Shown in pieces: positions 1 through 4,909 of a DNA stretch of 5,132 bases. The DNA comes from Chloroflexia bacterium (lineage in GTDB: Bacteria > Chloroflexota > Chloroflexia > Thermomicrobiales > UBA6265). The notes beneath the pieces are model-generated. The model saw nothing but the letters and a program-made list of their open reading frames with translations. It was not told where the DNA came from and ran no database searches. Position 1 is the first letter of the stretch; each line of letters opens with the position of its first letter. The translations under genes were made by a program, and so were the position numbers. The stretch spans positions 1 to 5,132 of the forward strand of contig JACCYX010000345.1 of assembly GCA_013696265.1 (NCBI GenBank), read 5' to 3'.

Positions 1-370
1 GCGCCACCTCGAGGCGCCGGGCGACATCGGGCTGGGCGGGTACGATCTCCTGGCGGAGGACATCGGTCGTCACCCGCAGGCCGCGGCGATACATCTCCTC
101 GTAGAGCCCGAGCGCGCGCTGGACGAACCGCTCGCCGACCTTCGGGTCGGTCATGAAGGTGCCCTTGCCCTGGACCGTCCGCAGGCGCCCCTCATGGACG
201 AGGTCGCCGATCGCCTTGCGGACCGTGATCCGGCTCACGCCGAACTGTCGGCATAACTCGGTTTCGGAAGGAATCGGCGCGCTGGGGTGCCAGGTGCCGT
301 CCGTCATGCGGTCGAGCAGGGCCGCCTTGACCATGTGGTATTTCGGGATTAGGACGGCGCTGGCGCTCAC
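1..370 (-). CDS. GntR/HutC-family transcriptional regulator (C-terminus beyond window)
   Basis: Only the first 123 codons are in the window; the C-terminus runs off the left edge. Residues about 9-75 form a GntR winged helix-turn-helix: PSETELCRQFGVSRITVRKA (residues 34-53) is the classical helix-turn-helix, followed by DLVHEGRL and the wing QGKGTFM. From about residue 87 the text LGLYEEMYRRG, then VLRQEIVPAQPDVARRLEV, looks like the start of a UTRA ligand-binding domain, which places it in the HutC subfamily. Members usually bind a sugar, sugar phosphate or amino acid and release DNA. The GTG start at 370 is preferred: it is the only start codon upstream of the conserved IPKYHMVKAALLDRM segment before an in-frame TAA (433..431), and GGGG lies 7 nt before it. 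An ATG at 334 would cut the domain. The gene lies downstream of the isomerase on the same strand and probably controls the cluster and itself; that role is inferred. Confidence 0.93.
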   Translation of the reverse strand, partial: MSASAVLIPKYHMVKAALLDRMTDGTWHPSAPIPSETELCRQFGVSRITVRKAIGDLVHEGRLRTVQGKGTFMTDPKVGERFVQRALGLYEEMYRRGLRVTTDVLRQEIVPAQPDVARRLEVA

Positions 371-432
371 GTTCGATCCCCATTCGCGCCCAGGAACACC
401 GATTGCATGGCGCTCATGGATCGGTACTGGTT

Positions 433-448
433 ATGATGACATGATGAC
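433..448. repeat. Perfect tandem 8-bp repeat, candidate operator
   Basis: ATGATGAC occurs twice back to back (433-440 and 441-448). The centre ATGACAT is itself a small quasi-palindrome around a middle A. The repeat sits just after the predicted transcription start of the GntR gene, a position where a bound repressor would block RNA polymerase. It does not resemble a named GntR operator closely enough to assign; autoregulation is inferred from position alone. Confidence 0.4.
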
Positions 449-459
449 TTGTAGGTCCC

Positions 460-488
460 ACGATAGGGTTCCCGGACCGTGATGTCAA
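460..488 (-). promoter_or_regulatory. Sigma-70-like promoter of the GntR regulator
   Basis: Read on the minus strand, a perfect -35 box TTGACA (488..483) is followed by a 17-nt spacer and TATCGT (465..460), matching four of six bases of the -10 consensus. Transcription would start near 453, about 80 nt before the GTG start of the regulator. The -35 sits in GGCTTGACATC, also found at the isomerase promoter. The tandem ATGATGAC repeat lies immediately downstream of the predicted start. Confidence 0.6.
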
Positions 489-491
489 GCC

Positions 492-510
492 CCGGTCGAT
501 TTGCGACTGG
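492..510. other. Short hairpin between isomerase and regulator genes
   Basis: CCGGTCG (492-498) and CGACTGG (504-510) can pair around a 5-nt loop with one G-U or mismatch position. It lies about 57 nt past the isomerase stop and just upstream of the regulator promoter. There is no T-run on either strand, so it is at best a weak or Rho-assisted stop. Nothing else beyond the promoter and tandem repeat is visible in the gap 371..566. Confidence 0.25.
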
Positions 511-566
511 CAGATGCGGGGGCAGGCGAGGCGGGGGCCGGGCTTATCGCCGCCGAGTGGCCATCG

Positions 567-2342
567 TCATTTGACGAAGGCTTTCACGACCTTGCACGGG
601 CCGCTCACGGGCGTGAGCGCGTAGGCGCCGGCCGCGGCGGGGATGACGAACGTTTCGCCGCCGTTGAAACGCGTTCTCTGTCCGTCGCTCGTCTCGACCG
701 TCACCCCCTCGCCCTCGACCACGTTGAGCACATGGCAGCGGTCGTCGGTGCGCGTCGCCAGCTTGCCGTCGAGGTCGTAGCGATGGACCGCGTAGAAGAG
801 GTCGTCGTGGCTGCCCAGGAACAGCTCGCGCCAACCCGGACCCTCCGCCAGCACCCGCGGTTGCGGCCGGAGCCGATCGCGCGCGTAGGCTTCGCGGCGG
901 TTGAAATCGAGGTTGTCCCAGGCTCGCTCGATGTTGAGCGGGCGCGGGTTGCCGTCGAGGTCGCGCCGCACCCAGTCGTAGATCTTGAACGTGTAGATGT
1001 ACGGCGTCGCCGAGATTTCGAGCACGAGGTTGCCCGTGCCGCTGGCGTGGATCGTCCCGCTCGGGATCAGGAAGAGATCGTGCGGCTGGGCGGTAAAGGC
1101 GTTGACGTGACGATCGATGTCGACGGTCGCCCCGCGTTTCCGCGAGGTTTCGACCGCATCCCGGAACCGGCCGGGCTCCACGTCGTCGCGGAAGCCGAGG
1201 TAGACCCGCGCGCCGGGTTCGCGGGCCACGATGTAGTACGACTCGTCCTGCGTGAATGGCTCGCCAAACCATTCCCGGATGTAATCCGGGCGCGGATGGC
1301 ACTGGATCGAGAGGTTGCCGCCGTCGATCGTGTCGAGGTAGTCGAAGCGGAGCGGAAAGGCATGCCCGAAGCGCGCCGCGGCGCGGCCCAGAACCCGCTC
1401 GTGGGCGTGGTACATGAGGAGGTCGAACGAACATTCCAGGTGTTCGCCGTTTCCGAGCACCAGGCCATTTTCCGGAACGATCAGCTCGAACGACCAGGCA
1501 TAATTGGGGGCATCCTGGTCGAGTCCCCGGACGTGACGTTTCAGCCACTGCCCGCCCCAGGGACCGGGCGCGAACCAGGGTCGGACCCGGAACGGGTGGC
1601 GGGCCACCTCGTCGAGCGCCGCCCGCAGGTTGGCGCCGGCGATCGCGGCCGGCCTCGCCGGATCCTGGATGTCGACGAAAAGGTCGATGCTGGGGAGCAG
1701 CCGCGCCTTGTGGCGGTTGAGCGCCGGCCAGTCGACGAAGTAGGCCCGCTTGTACGCCTCGGCGAACGGATCGGGACGCGGCGGGCCGATGTTGGTGGCC
1801 GTCCCGTCGCGCATCCAGCGCTGGATCACATGCTTTGGCACATCCACGTAGACCAGCAGGTTCGGCGTGCCGGCCAGGGCGGCGCCGGGCCCGTAATAGG
1901 CCACCGGGCCTTCGGACGGCTGGTTCGCGATCGCCTGGAGCCGGTCCGCATCGAAGAAGTCGAGCAGGGTTCCGTCGAAGAGCTTGCCGAAGAGCGGATC
2001 GTCTCCGCCGAGGCAGGGTTCGATCCGCGCGTCGAGCTCGGGTTGGTCCAGGAGACAATCGCGGATGTCGCGCCAGGCCAGGGTCACGCCCAGGGGCCGG
2101 CAACGCGCGTCGAGCGCCGAGGTCAGGTGCTCCCAGGGAACACCCCCGAAGCCATCGAACGCAAAGCGCCGCACGCCATTGCGCGCCGCGGCCGCGATCG
2201 TCCGGGCCAGCGGTTCGTAGCCAGTCTCGATCTGGCCGCTGGCGATGGGGAACGTTGGCGCCGCGTCGTAGGCGGCAAACGGGGTGGGGGTGGCTGGTTC
2301 GCGTTGGGGAGGGGCCTGCCGTTGTCCACCTGGCTCGACCAC
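567..2342 (-). CDS. Class I mannose-6-phosphate isomerase-like protein with long N-terminal domain
   Basis: This encodes 591 aa from the chosen GTG, against about 390 aa for a classical ManA such as that of E. coli. The C-terminal two thirds is a cupin-type phosphomannose isomerase, which interconverts mannose-6-phosphate and fructose-6-phosphate in the cytoplasm. It shows PWGGQWL (about 261-267), the metal-site motif LSIQCHP (Gln347 and His349), DESYYIV (Glu367) and IPSGTIHAS (His432), so all four expected zinc ligands appear present. The last 80 residues form a second cupin ending FVIPAAAGAY. The first roughly 220 residues are extra: the order FAFDGFGGVPWEHL, LVYVDVPKHVIQRWMRDG, FAEAYKRAYFVDWPALNRHK recalls a nucleoside/uridine kinase-like fold without a Walker A GxxGxGKS. 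That resemblance is inference. No ATG exists in the first third. GTG 2342 is preferred over TTG 2381 because GAGGGGG precedes it by 5 nt. The true substrate may be another sugar phosphate. Confidence 0.88.
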   Translation of the reverse strand: MVEPGGQRQAPPQREPATPTPFAAYDAAPTFPIASGQIETGYEPLARTIAAAARNGVRRFAFDGFGGVPWEHLTSALDARCRPLGVTLAWRDIRDCLLDQPELDARIEPCLGGDDPLFGKLFDGTLLDFFDADRLQAIANQPSEGPVAYYGPGAALAGTPNLLVYVDVPKHVIQRWMRDGTATNIGPPRPDPFAEAYKRAYFVDWPALNRHKARLLPSIDLFVDIQDPARPAAIAGANLRAALDEVARHPFRVRPWFAPGPWGGQWLKRHVRGLDQDAPNYAWSFELIVPENGLVLGNGEHLECSFDLLMYHAHERVLGRAAARFGHAFPLRFDYLDTIDGGNLSIQCHPRPDYIREWFGEPFTQDESYYIVAREPGARVYLGFRDDVEPGRFRDAVETSRKRGATVDIDRHVNAFTAQPHDLFLIPSGTIHASGTGNLVLEISATPYIYTFKIYDWVRRDLDGNPRPLNIERAWDNLDFNRREAYARDRLRPQPRVLAEGPGWRELFLGSHDDLFYAVHRYDLDGKLATRTDDRCHVLNVVEGEGVTVETSDGQRTRFNGGETFVIPAAAGAYALTPVSGPCKVVKAFVK

Positions 2343-2347
2343 GACGA

Positions 2348-2354
2348 CCCCCTC
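2348..2354 (-). promoter_or_regulatory. Ribosome binding site choosing the isomerase GTG start
   Basis: On the minus strand GAGGGGG (2354..2348) lies 5 nt before GTG 2342. The alternative TTG at 2381 has only a weak GGGAT upstream and would add 13 residues without visible domain content. With a transcription start near 2425 the leader would be about 83 nt. Confidence 0.5.
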
Positions 2355-2431
2355 ACATTGCCGTATCGTCAACCGACCCAATCGATCCCATCGACCGGAT
2401 CGCGCGGCGTCACCCTCGCGACTTGGTGGGA

Positions 2432-2460
2432 ATCACAGCAGAATGGGGTGGCGATGTCAA
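2432..2460 (-). promoter_or_regulatory. Sigma-70-like promoter of the isomerase gene
   Basis: On the minus strand TTGACA (2460..2455) is followed by exactly 17 nt and then TGTGAT (2437..2432), four of six matches to the -10 consensus. The -35 and its flank, GGCTTGACATC, are identical to the promoter of the GntR gene, and CAAGTC follows the -10 in both. This lies in the 196-bp gap between the divergent isomerase and ROK starts. No comparably good plus-strand promoter for the ROK gene is visible in that gap. Confidence 0.55.
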
Positions 2461-2538
2461 GCCGGCCGCCGCCGGACAGGGCGCACGACCCTGGGCAAGG
2501 CGTTCGCGGGTGGCGCGGGCTGACGATGGAGGAGACCG

Positions 2539-3411
2539 ATGGATGGGATACGGTTCGCGATCGCGCTGGACGTGGGGGGAACATCGGTCAAAAGCGGCGT
2601 CGTGACGATGGATTCGGCGGTTGTGGAACAACGCGCTCAGACGGCGATCGACAGCGGCGGGAGCGCGGAATCGATCCTGGCCACGTTCGCCGGCATCGTC
2701 CAGCGCCACGAGCGGCGGCTACCGGAAACATCGCCGAAGGGACTGGCCCTCGCGTTTCCCGGCCCGTTCGATTACGACGCCGGTGTCTGCCGCATCAGAG
2801 GCGTGGAGAAGTACGAATCGCTCTTCGGCGTCAACGTGGCGGATGAGCTTCGCCGCCGGCTTGGCTGGGGAGAGCGGCCGATCCGGTTCCGCAACGATGC
2901 GGAGGCCGCCATTGCCGGTGAATGCCTCTACGGCGCGGGGCACGGGTATGACCGGGTGATCGGGGTGACGCTGGGAACCGGGTTCGGATCCGCCTTCATG
3001 GTGAACGGCGCCGCCCAAACCTCCGGCCACGGCGTTCCGCCGAACGGCTGGCTCTACCCGTATCCCGCGGGCGATGCCCGTGCCGACGACCGTTTCTCGG
3101 TGCGCGGCCTGGAGCGCCAACTGCGGGAGGCTGGCGGATTGCCGGTAGACCCGGAAGCCGCGGCGGAAGCGGCGCACGGCGGCGCCAGCGCCGGCCACGA
3201 CGCGTTCGTGGCGTACGGCGCCGCGCTGGGTTCCTTCCTGGCGCCATTCGCCGTCGATTTTGGCGCGGACGCGGTGGTCGTGCTCGGCGGCATCGCCGGC
3301 GCCTTCGACCTCTTTGGCCCATCCTTGCGCGCGGCGCTTCCCACTCCCGCCCTCCCCGGTACCATGGGGCCGGACGCCGCCTTGCTCGGGGCAGCCCGGA
3401 GCCTGGCGTGA
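2539..3411 (+). CDS. ROK-family sugar kinase-like protein
   Basis: This 290-aa cytoplasmic protein has the ASKHA/ROK layout. The N-terminal phosphate-binding motif is ALDVGGTSVKSG (residues 9-20, Asp11). The sugar-site and catalytic base segment is FRNDAEAAIAGE (Asn119-Asp120). The second phosphate motif is LGTGFGSAF (145-153), the adenosine segment is VVVLGGIAGAF (246-256), and the typical end is GPDAALLGAARSL. It would phosphorylate a hexose or amino sugar with ATP. The ROK zinc signature (a CxCGxxGC cluster after the GxGH region) is absent: after SGHG (162-165) the sequence runs straight to PPNGWLYPYPAGDARADDRF. It therefore belongs to the short, zinc-less ROK branch or may not be a kinase. 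The ATG at 2539 has GGAGGAG (2528-2534) just upstream. It is divergent from the isomerase, and the hydrolase gene follows after 34 bp, probably in one operon. Confidence 0.9.
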   Translation: MDGIRFAIALDVGGTSVKSGVVTMDSAVVEQRAQTAIDSGGSAESILATFAGIVQRHERRLPETSPKGLALAFPGPFDYDAGVCRIRGVEKYESLFGVNVADELRRRLGWGERPIRFRNDAEAAIAGECLYGAGHGYDRVIGVTLGTGFGSAFMVNGAAQTSGHGVPPNGWLYPYPAGDARADDRFSVRGLERQLREAGGLPVDPEAAAEAAHGGASAGHDAFVAYGAALGSFLAPFAVDFGADAVVVLGGIAGAFDLFGPSLRAALPTPALPGTMGPDAALLGAARSLA

Positions 3412-3432
3412 CCGTGGAGGGCGACGCGATGT

Positions 3433-3439
3433 GGAAGGA
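3433..3439 (+). promoter_or_regulatory. Ribosome binding site for the hydrolase GTG start
   Basis: GGAAGGA (3433-3439) stands 6 nt before GTG 3446, which begins V-T-V-E-E-I. A second GTG at 3452 is too close to use this site well. A six-codon reading frame (ATG 3429 to TGA 3447-3449, MWKDEP) overlaps the start as GTGA and could couple translation, but it is too short to claim. Confidence 0.45.
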
Positions 3440-3770
3440 CGAGCCGTGACGGTGGAGGAGATCGCGCCCGACGATGGCCGGCTGGCCTGGGACGGCCTGA
3501 TCGCGCTCGTGCGGGACGGTGACTGGTGGCAGCCGTGGCGCTTGCCGCCTGACCGCGTGGCGACGGCGCACGCGCCGGACCTCGCCTTGCGGGCCCGGAT
3601 GCCGGCCGCCGTCCGGATCGCGGTGCGCACCGATGCCGCCAGGATTGCCGTTCGCGTCCATGGCGATGTGGATTCCGGGCCGCTCGATGTGCTCATCAAG
3701 GGCGAGCGCACCCACCGGTTAGGCATCGCGCGCGGTCCTGACCGGGTCGAGGCAAACCTCCCGGATGGTC

Positions 3771-3775
3771 CTAAG
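3771..3775. repeat. Target-site duplication, left copy (CTAAG)
   Basis: CTAAG directly abuts the left inverted repeat and is identical to 3890-3894. In the uninterrupted gene one copy supplies part of the Pro and Lys codons (CCT AAG) between Gly and Thr. CTAAG is nearly palindromic (CTAAG/CTTAG), which makes the inverted repeat appear to extend outward. Confidence 0.75.
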
Positions 3776-3792
3776 TGGTCCATCCGGCAAGT
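3776..3792 (+). repeat. Left terminal inverted repeat of the element
   Basis: TGGTCCATCCGGCAAGT. It differs from the right end at two C/T positions only. The host bases just outside (CCGGATGG, 3761-3768) also pair with CCATCCGG (3780-3787), giving an additional 8-bp dyad across the left junction. Confidence 0.85.
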
Positions 3793-3872
3793 TCAGGGGA
3801 GGCTTGGCGGACAAAGATCCCTCGGAAATGTGTCGTTACGAAGGCATTGGTCGTCTGCGCTCGGTCGTCTTT

Positions 3873-3889
3873 ACTTACCGGATGAACCA
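3873..3889 (-). repeat. Right terminal inverted repeat of the element
   Basis: On the minus strand it reads TGGTTCATCCGGTAAGT. In the reading frame of the catalytic domain it carries a TGA (3883-3885), and a TAA lies at 3772-3774, so that frame is closed across the element. The frame entered from the N-terminal domain stays open right through it. Confidence 0.85.
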
Positions 3890-3894
3890 CTAAG
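3890..3894. repeat. Target-site duplication, right copy (CTAAG)
   Basis: This is the exact copy of 3771-3775 directly after the right inverted repeat. The host gene resumes at 3895 with ACG GTC GAG (Thr-Val-Glu). The distance between copies, 119 bp, is not a multiple of three, which explains the frameshift. Confidence 0.75.
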
Positions 3895-4625
3895 ACGGTC
3901 GAGCTGTGGCTGCCCCAGGCCGGGCAGACCCGAATCGGCGCGCTCACCTTTTCCGGTCACACCGGCATCGCGCCCGCGCCCCATGACGGACCGCGCTGGA
4001 TCACCTACGGCAGCTCGATTACCCAGTGCCGGGCGGCCGCTGGCCCGAGCGAGACCTGGCCGGCGCTGGTCGCGCGCCGCCACGGCTGGCGCCTGACCTG
4101 CCTGGGCTTCGGCGGCGAGTGCCACCTCGATCCAGTGGTGGCCCGGACCATCCGGGACGCCCCGGCCGACCTCATTTCCCTATGCCTGGGCATCAATGTC
4201 TACGAGCTGGGCACCATGGGACCGCGGGTGTTCGCTTCGGCTGTCTCCGGATTCATCGAAACGGTGCGTGACGGTCACCCCGCCACGCCGATTGCCGTCA
4301 TTACGCCGATCGCCTCGCCGGACCGCGAACGGCGTCGGAACCTCGTGGGCATGACGCTCGATGCGGTGCGCGCTGACGTTGTCGCGGCGGTCGACACGCT
4401 CGCCGGGCTGGGCGACCCGGCTCTCCGCCTCATCGACGGACGCGAGTTGCTCGGCGAGCATGAGGCGAACCTGTTGCACGACGGCCTGCACCCGTCCGCC
4501 GCCGGGTACCGAACGATCGCCGGCCGGATCGGACCCCAGCTGGCGGGCATCGCCGCCCGATAGTGGTCTTTGAGGGCCGGGGAGAATGTTGGGCCAAGCA
4601 TGCTGACGGCTCGGTTAACCACAAA

Positions 4626-4653
4626 CACAGGCTGGCGGCGGCGAACGCCTGTG
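4626..4653. repeat. Inverted repeat 63 bp after the hydrolase stop
   Basis: CACAGGC (4626-4632) and GCCTGTG (4647-4653) are perfect 7-bp arms around a 14-nt loop. No T-run follows, so it is not a typical intrinsic terminator, but its place after the last gene of the ROK-hydrolase operon would suit a transcript end. Confidence 0.35.
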
Positions 4654-4679
4654 CCCGGCATCCTCACGGGCCAGTTCAA

Positions 4680-4722
4680 CGCTGGGCGGCCGATCGTCCG
4701 ACGCGTGCCCGTGGGCCCAGCG
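4680..4722. repeat. Second intergenic inverted repeat
   Basis: CGCTGGGC (4680-4687) and GCCCAGCG (4715-4722) are perfect 8-bp arms with a 27-nt loop. The gap 4564..4909 holds no convincing gene: frames open across it lack ribosome binding sites and resemble no family. GTTCAACG-TGGGC and CAGGCTGGCG each occur twice in it. Confidence 0.3.
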
Positions 4723-4812
4723 CGCCAGCAATTGCCATCGCAGTCCCCAGGCTGGCGAGTGCTCCTGGTTCAACGTGGGCTGTACCGGATGTGCAAACCC
4801 GAGCGCTTCCGC

Positions 4813-4818
4813 TATGCT
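4813..4818 (+). promoter_or_regulatory. Possible -10 box of the DinB-family gene
   Basis: TATGCT matches four of six consensus bases and lies 92 nt upstream of the ATG. The -35 at the right distance (TGTGCA, 4790-4795) is poor. Its appeal is position: the predicted transcription start near 4825 falls inside the LexA-type palindrome, as expected for a repressed SOS promoter. Confidence 0.3.
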
Positions 4819-4823
4819 GCATC

Positions 4824-4837
4824 CGAACAGATGTTCG
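4824..4837. promoter_or_regulatory. LexA/SOS-box-type palindrome (CGAAC-N4-GTTCG)
   Basis: CGAACAGATGTTCG is a perfect palindrome with 6-bp arms and matches the Gram-positive LexA (DinR, Cheo box) pattern GAAC-N4-GTTC, including the outer C and G. It stands 72 bp before the ATG of a DinB-family gene and just after a possible -10 box. In Bacillus and actinobacteria LexA binds such sites and is released after DNA damage. That LexA acts here is inferred from the match and the context. Confidence 0.65.
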
Positions 4838-4909
4838 ATGTATGGACCGATGAGCGCGCGCCGCTTGACCGTGCGTTATCCGACAGGTACGTGAAATGGA
4901 GGAAAGCGG

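Larger units (their letters stand above)
3776..3889. mobile_element. MITE-like element, 114 bp, non-autonomous
   Basis: The element has terminal inverted repeats TGGTCCATCCGGCAAGT (3776-3792) and, read inward on the other strand, TGGTTCATCCGGTAAGT (3889..3873), matching at 15 of 17 bases. It is flanked by the direct repeat CTAAG (3771-3775 and 3890-3894). The 80-bp interior encodes no transposase and is less GC-rich than the host gene. It contains an 8-bp direct repeat GGTCGTCT (3849-3856, 3863-3870). Excising 119 bp repairs the host reading frame exactly, which independently supports the boundaries. The duplication could instead be TAA (3772-3774, 3891-3893) with a 116-bp element starting GTGG, because the next base pair also matches. 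A TNA duplication is known for the IS1031 group of the IS5 family, but the parent transposon is not identified here. Confidence 0.85.
3446..4563 (+). pseudogene. SGNH/GDSL hydrolase, SsfX3-like, disrupted by a small insertion element
   Basis: The gene is read in two frames. Codons 3446-3769 encode an N-terminal beta-rich domain (LAWDGLIALVRDGDWWQPWR to VEANLPDG). Codons from 3895 to the TAG at 4561 encode TVELWLPQAG and a complete SGNH catalytic domain. Removing 119 bp at the element gives a 332-aa protein, with YGSSIT (nucleophile Ser151), block II GFGGECHLDP, block III LGIN (Asn211) and DGLH (Asp306, His309). Such enzymes are esterases or acyltransferases; the N-terminal domain is typical of the SsfX3-like group, often carbohydrate-linked. 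As read now, translation leaves the native frame after Gly108-Pro-Lys and ends at 4096 with about 216 aa and no catalytic domain. No ATG, GTG or TTG in the downstream frame precedes the nucleophile; the first is GTG 4132. The GTG 3446 start has GGAAGGA 6 nt upstream. The gene is probably cotranscribed with the ROK gene. Confidence 0.87.

Noticed and set aside
544..2103. A 519-codon minus-strand frame overlapping the isomerase
   Set aside because: It is an out-of-frame shadow of the isomerase, Arg- and Pro-rich and without motifs; the isomerase frame holds all the metal-binding residues.
501..2846. A 781-codon open frame on the plus strand
   Set aside because: It lies antisense to the isomerase and runs into the ROK gene out of frame. 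Its translation is rich in Arg, Val and Glu without any family motif, as expected from the reverse of a high-GC gene with few stops.
3429..3449. Six-codon frame MWKDEP overlapping the hydrolase start
   Set aside because: It is too short to separate from chance; possible translational coupling is noted with the ribosome binding site.
2719..3783. A 354-codon minus-strand frame opposite the ROK gene
   Set aside because: It is antisense to clear ROK motifs, is low in complexity (Arg, Ser, Ala), and its ATG falls inside the left inverted repeat of the element with no ribosome binding site.
3886..4096. Programmed -1 frameshifting that would rejoin the two halves of the hydrolase
   Set aside because: A shift in this interval would be needed, but I see no slippery heptamer followed by a clear structure near 3886-3990, and insertion explains the frame change fully.
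4135..4563. A separate short gene starting at GTG 4135
   Set aside because: It is only the C-terminal part of the SGNH hydrolase: block III and the Asp/His motif without the nucleophile Ser. The same frame continues upstream to the element.
4865..4893. TTGACC followed by TACGTG as a promoter for the DinB-family gene
   Set aside because: The -10 is poor and the implied transcription start would be almost on the ribosome binding site, leaving little or no leader.
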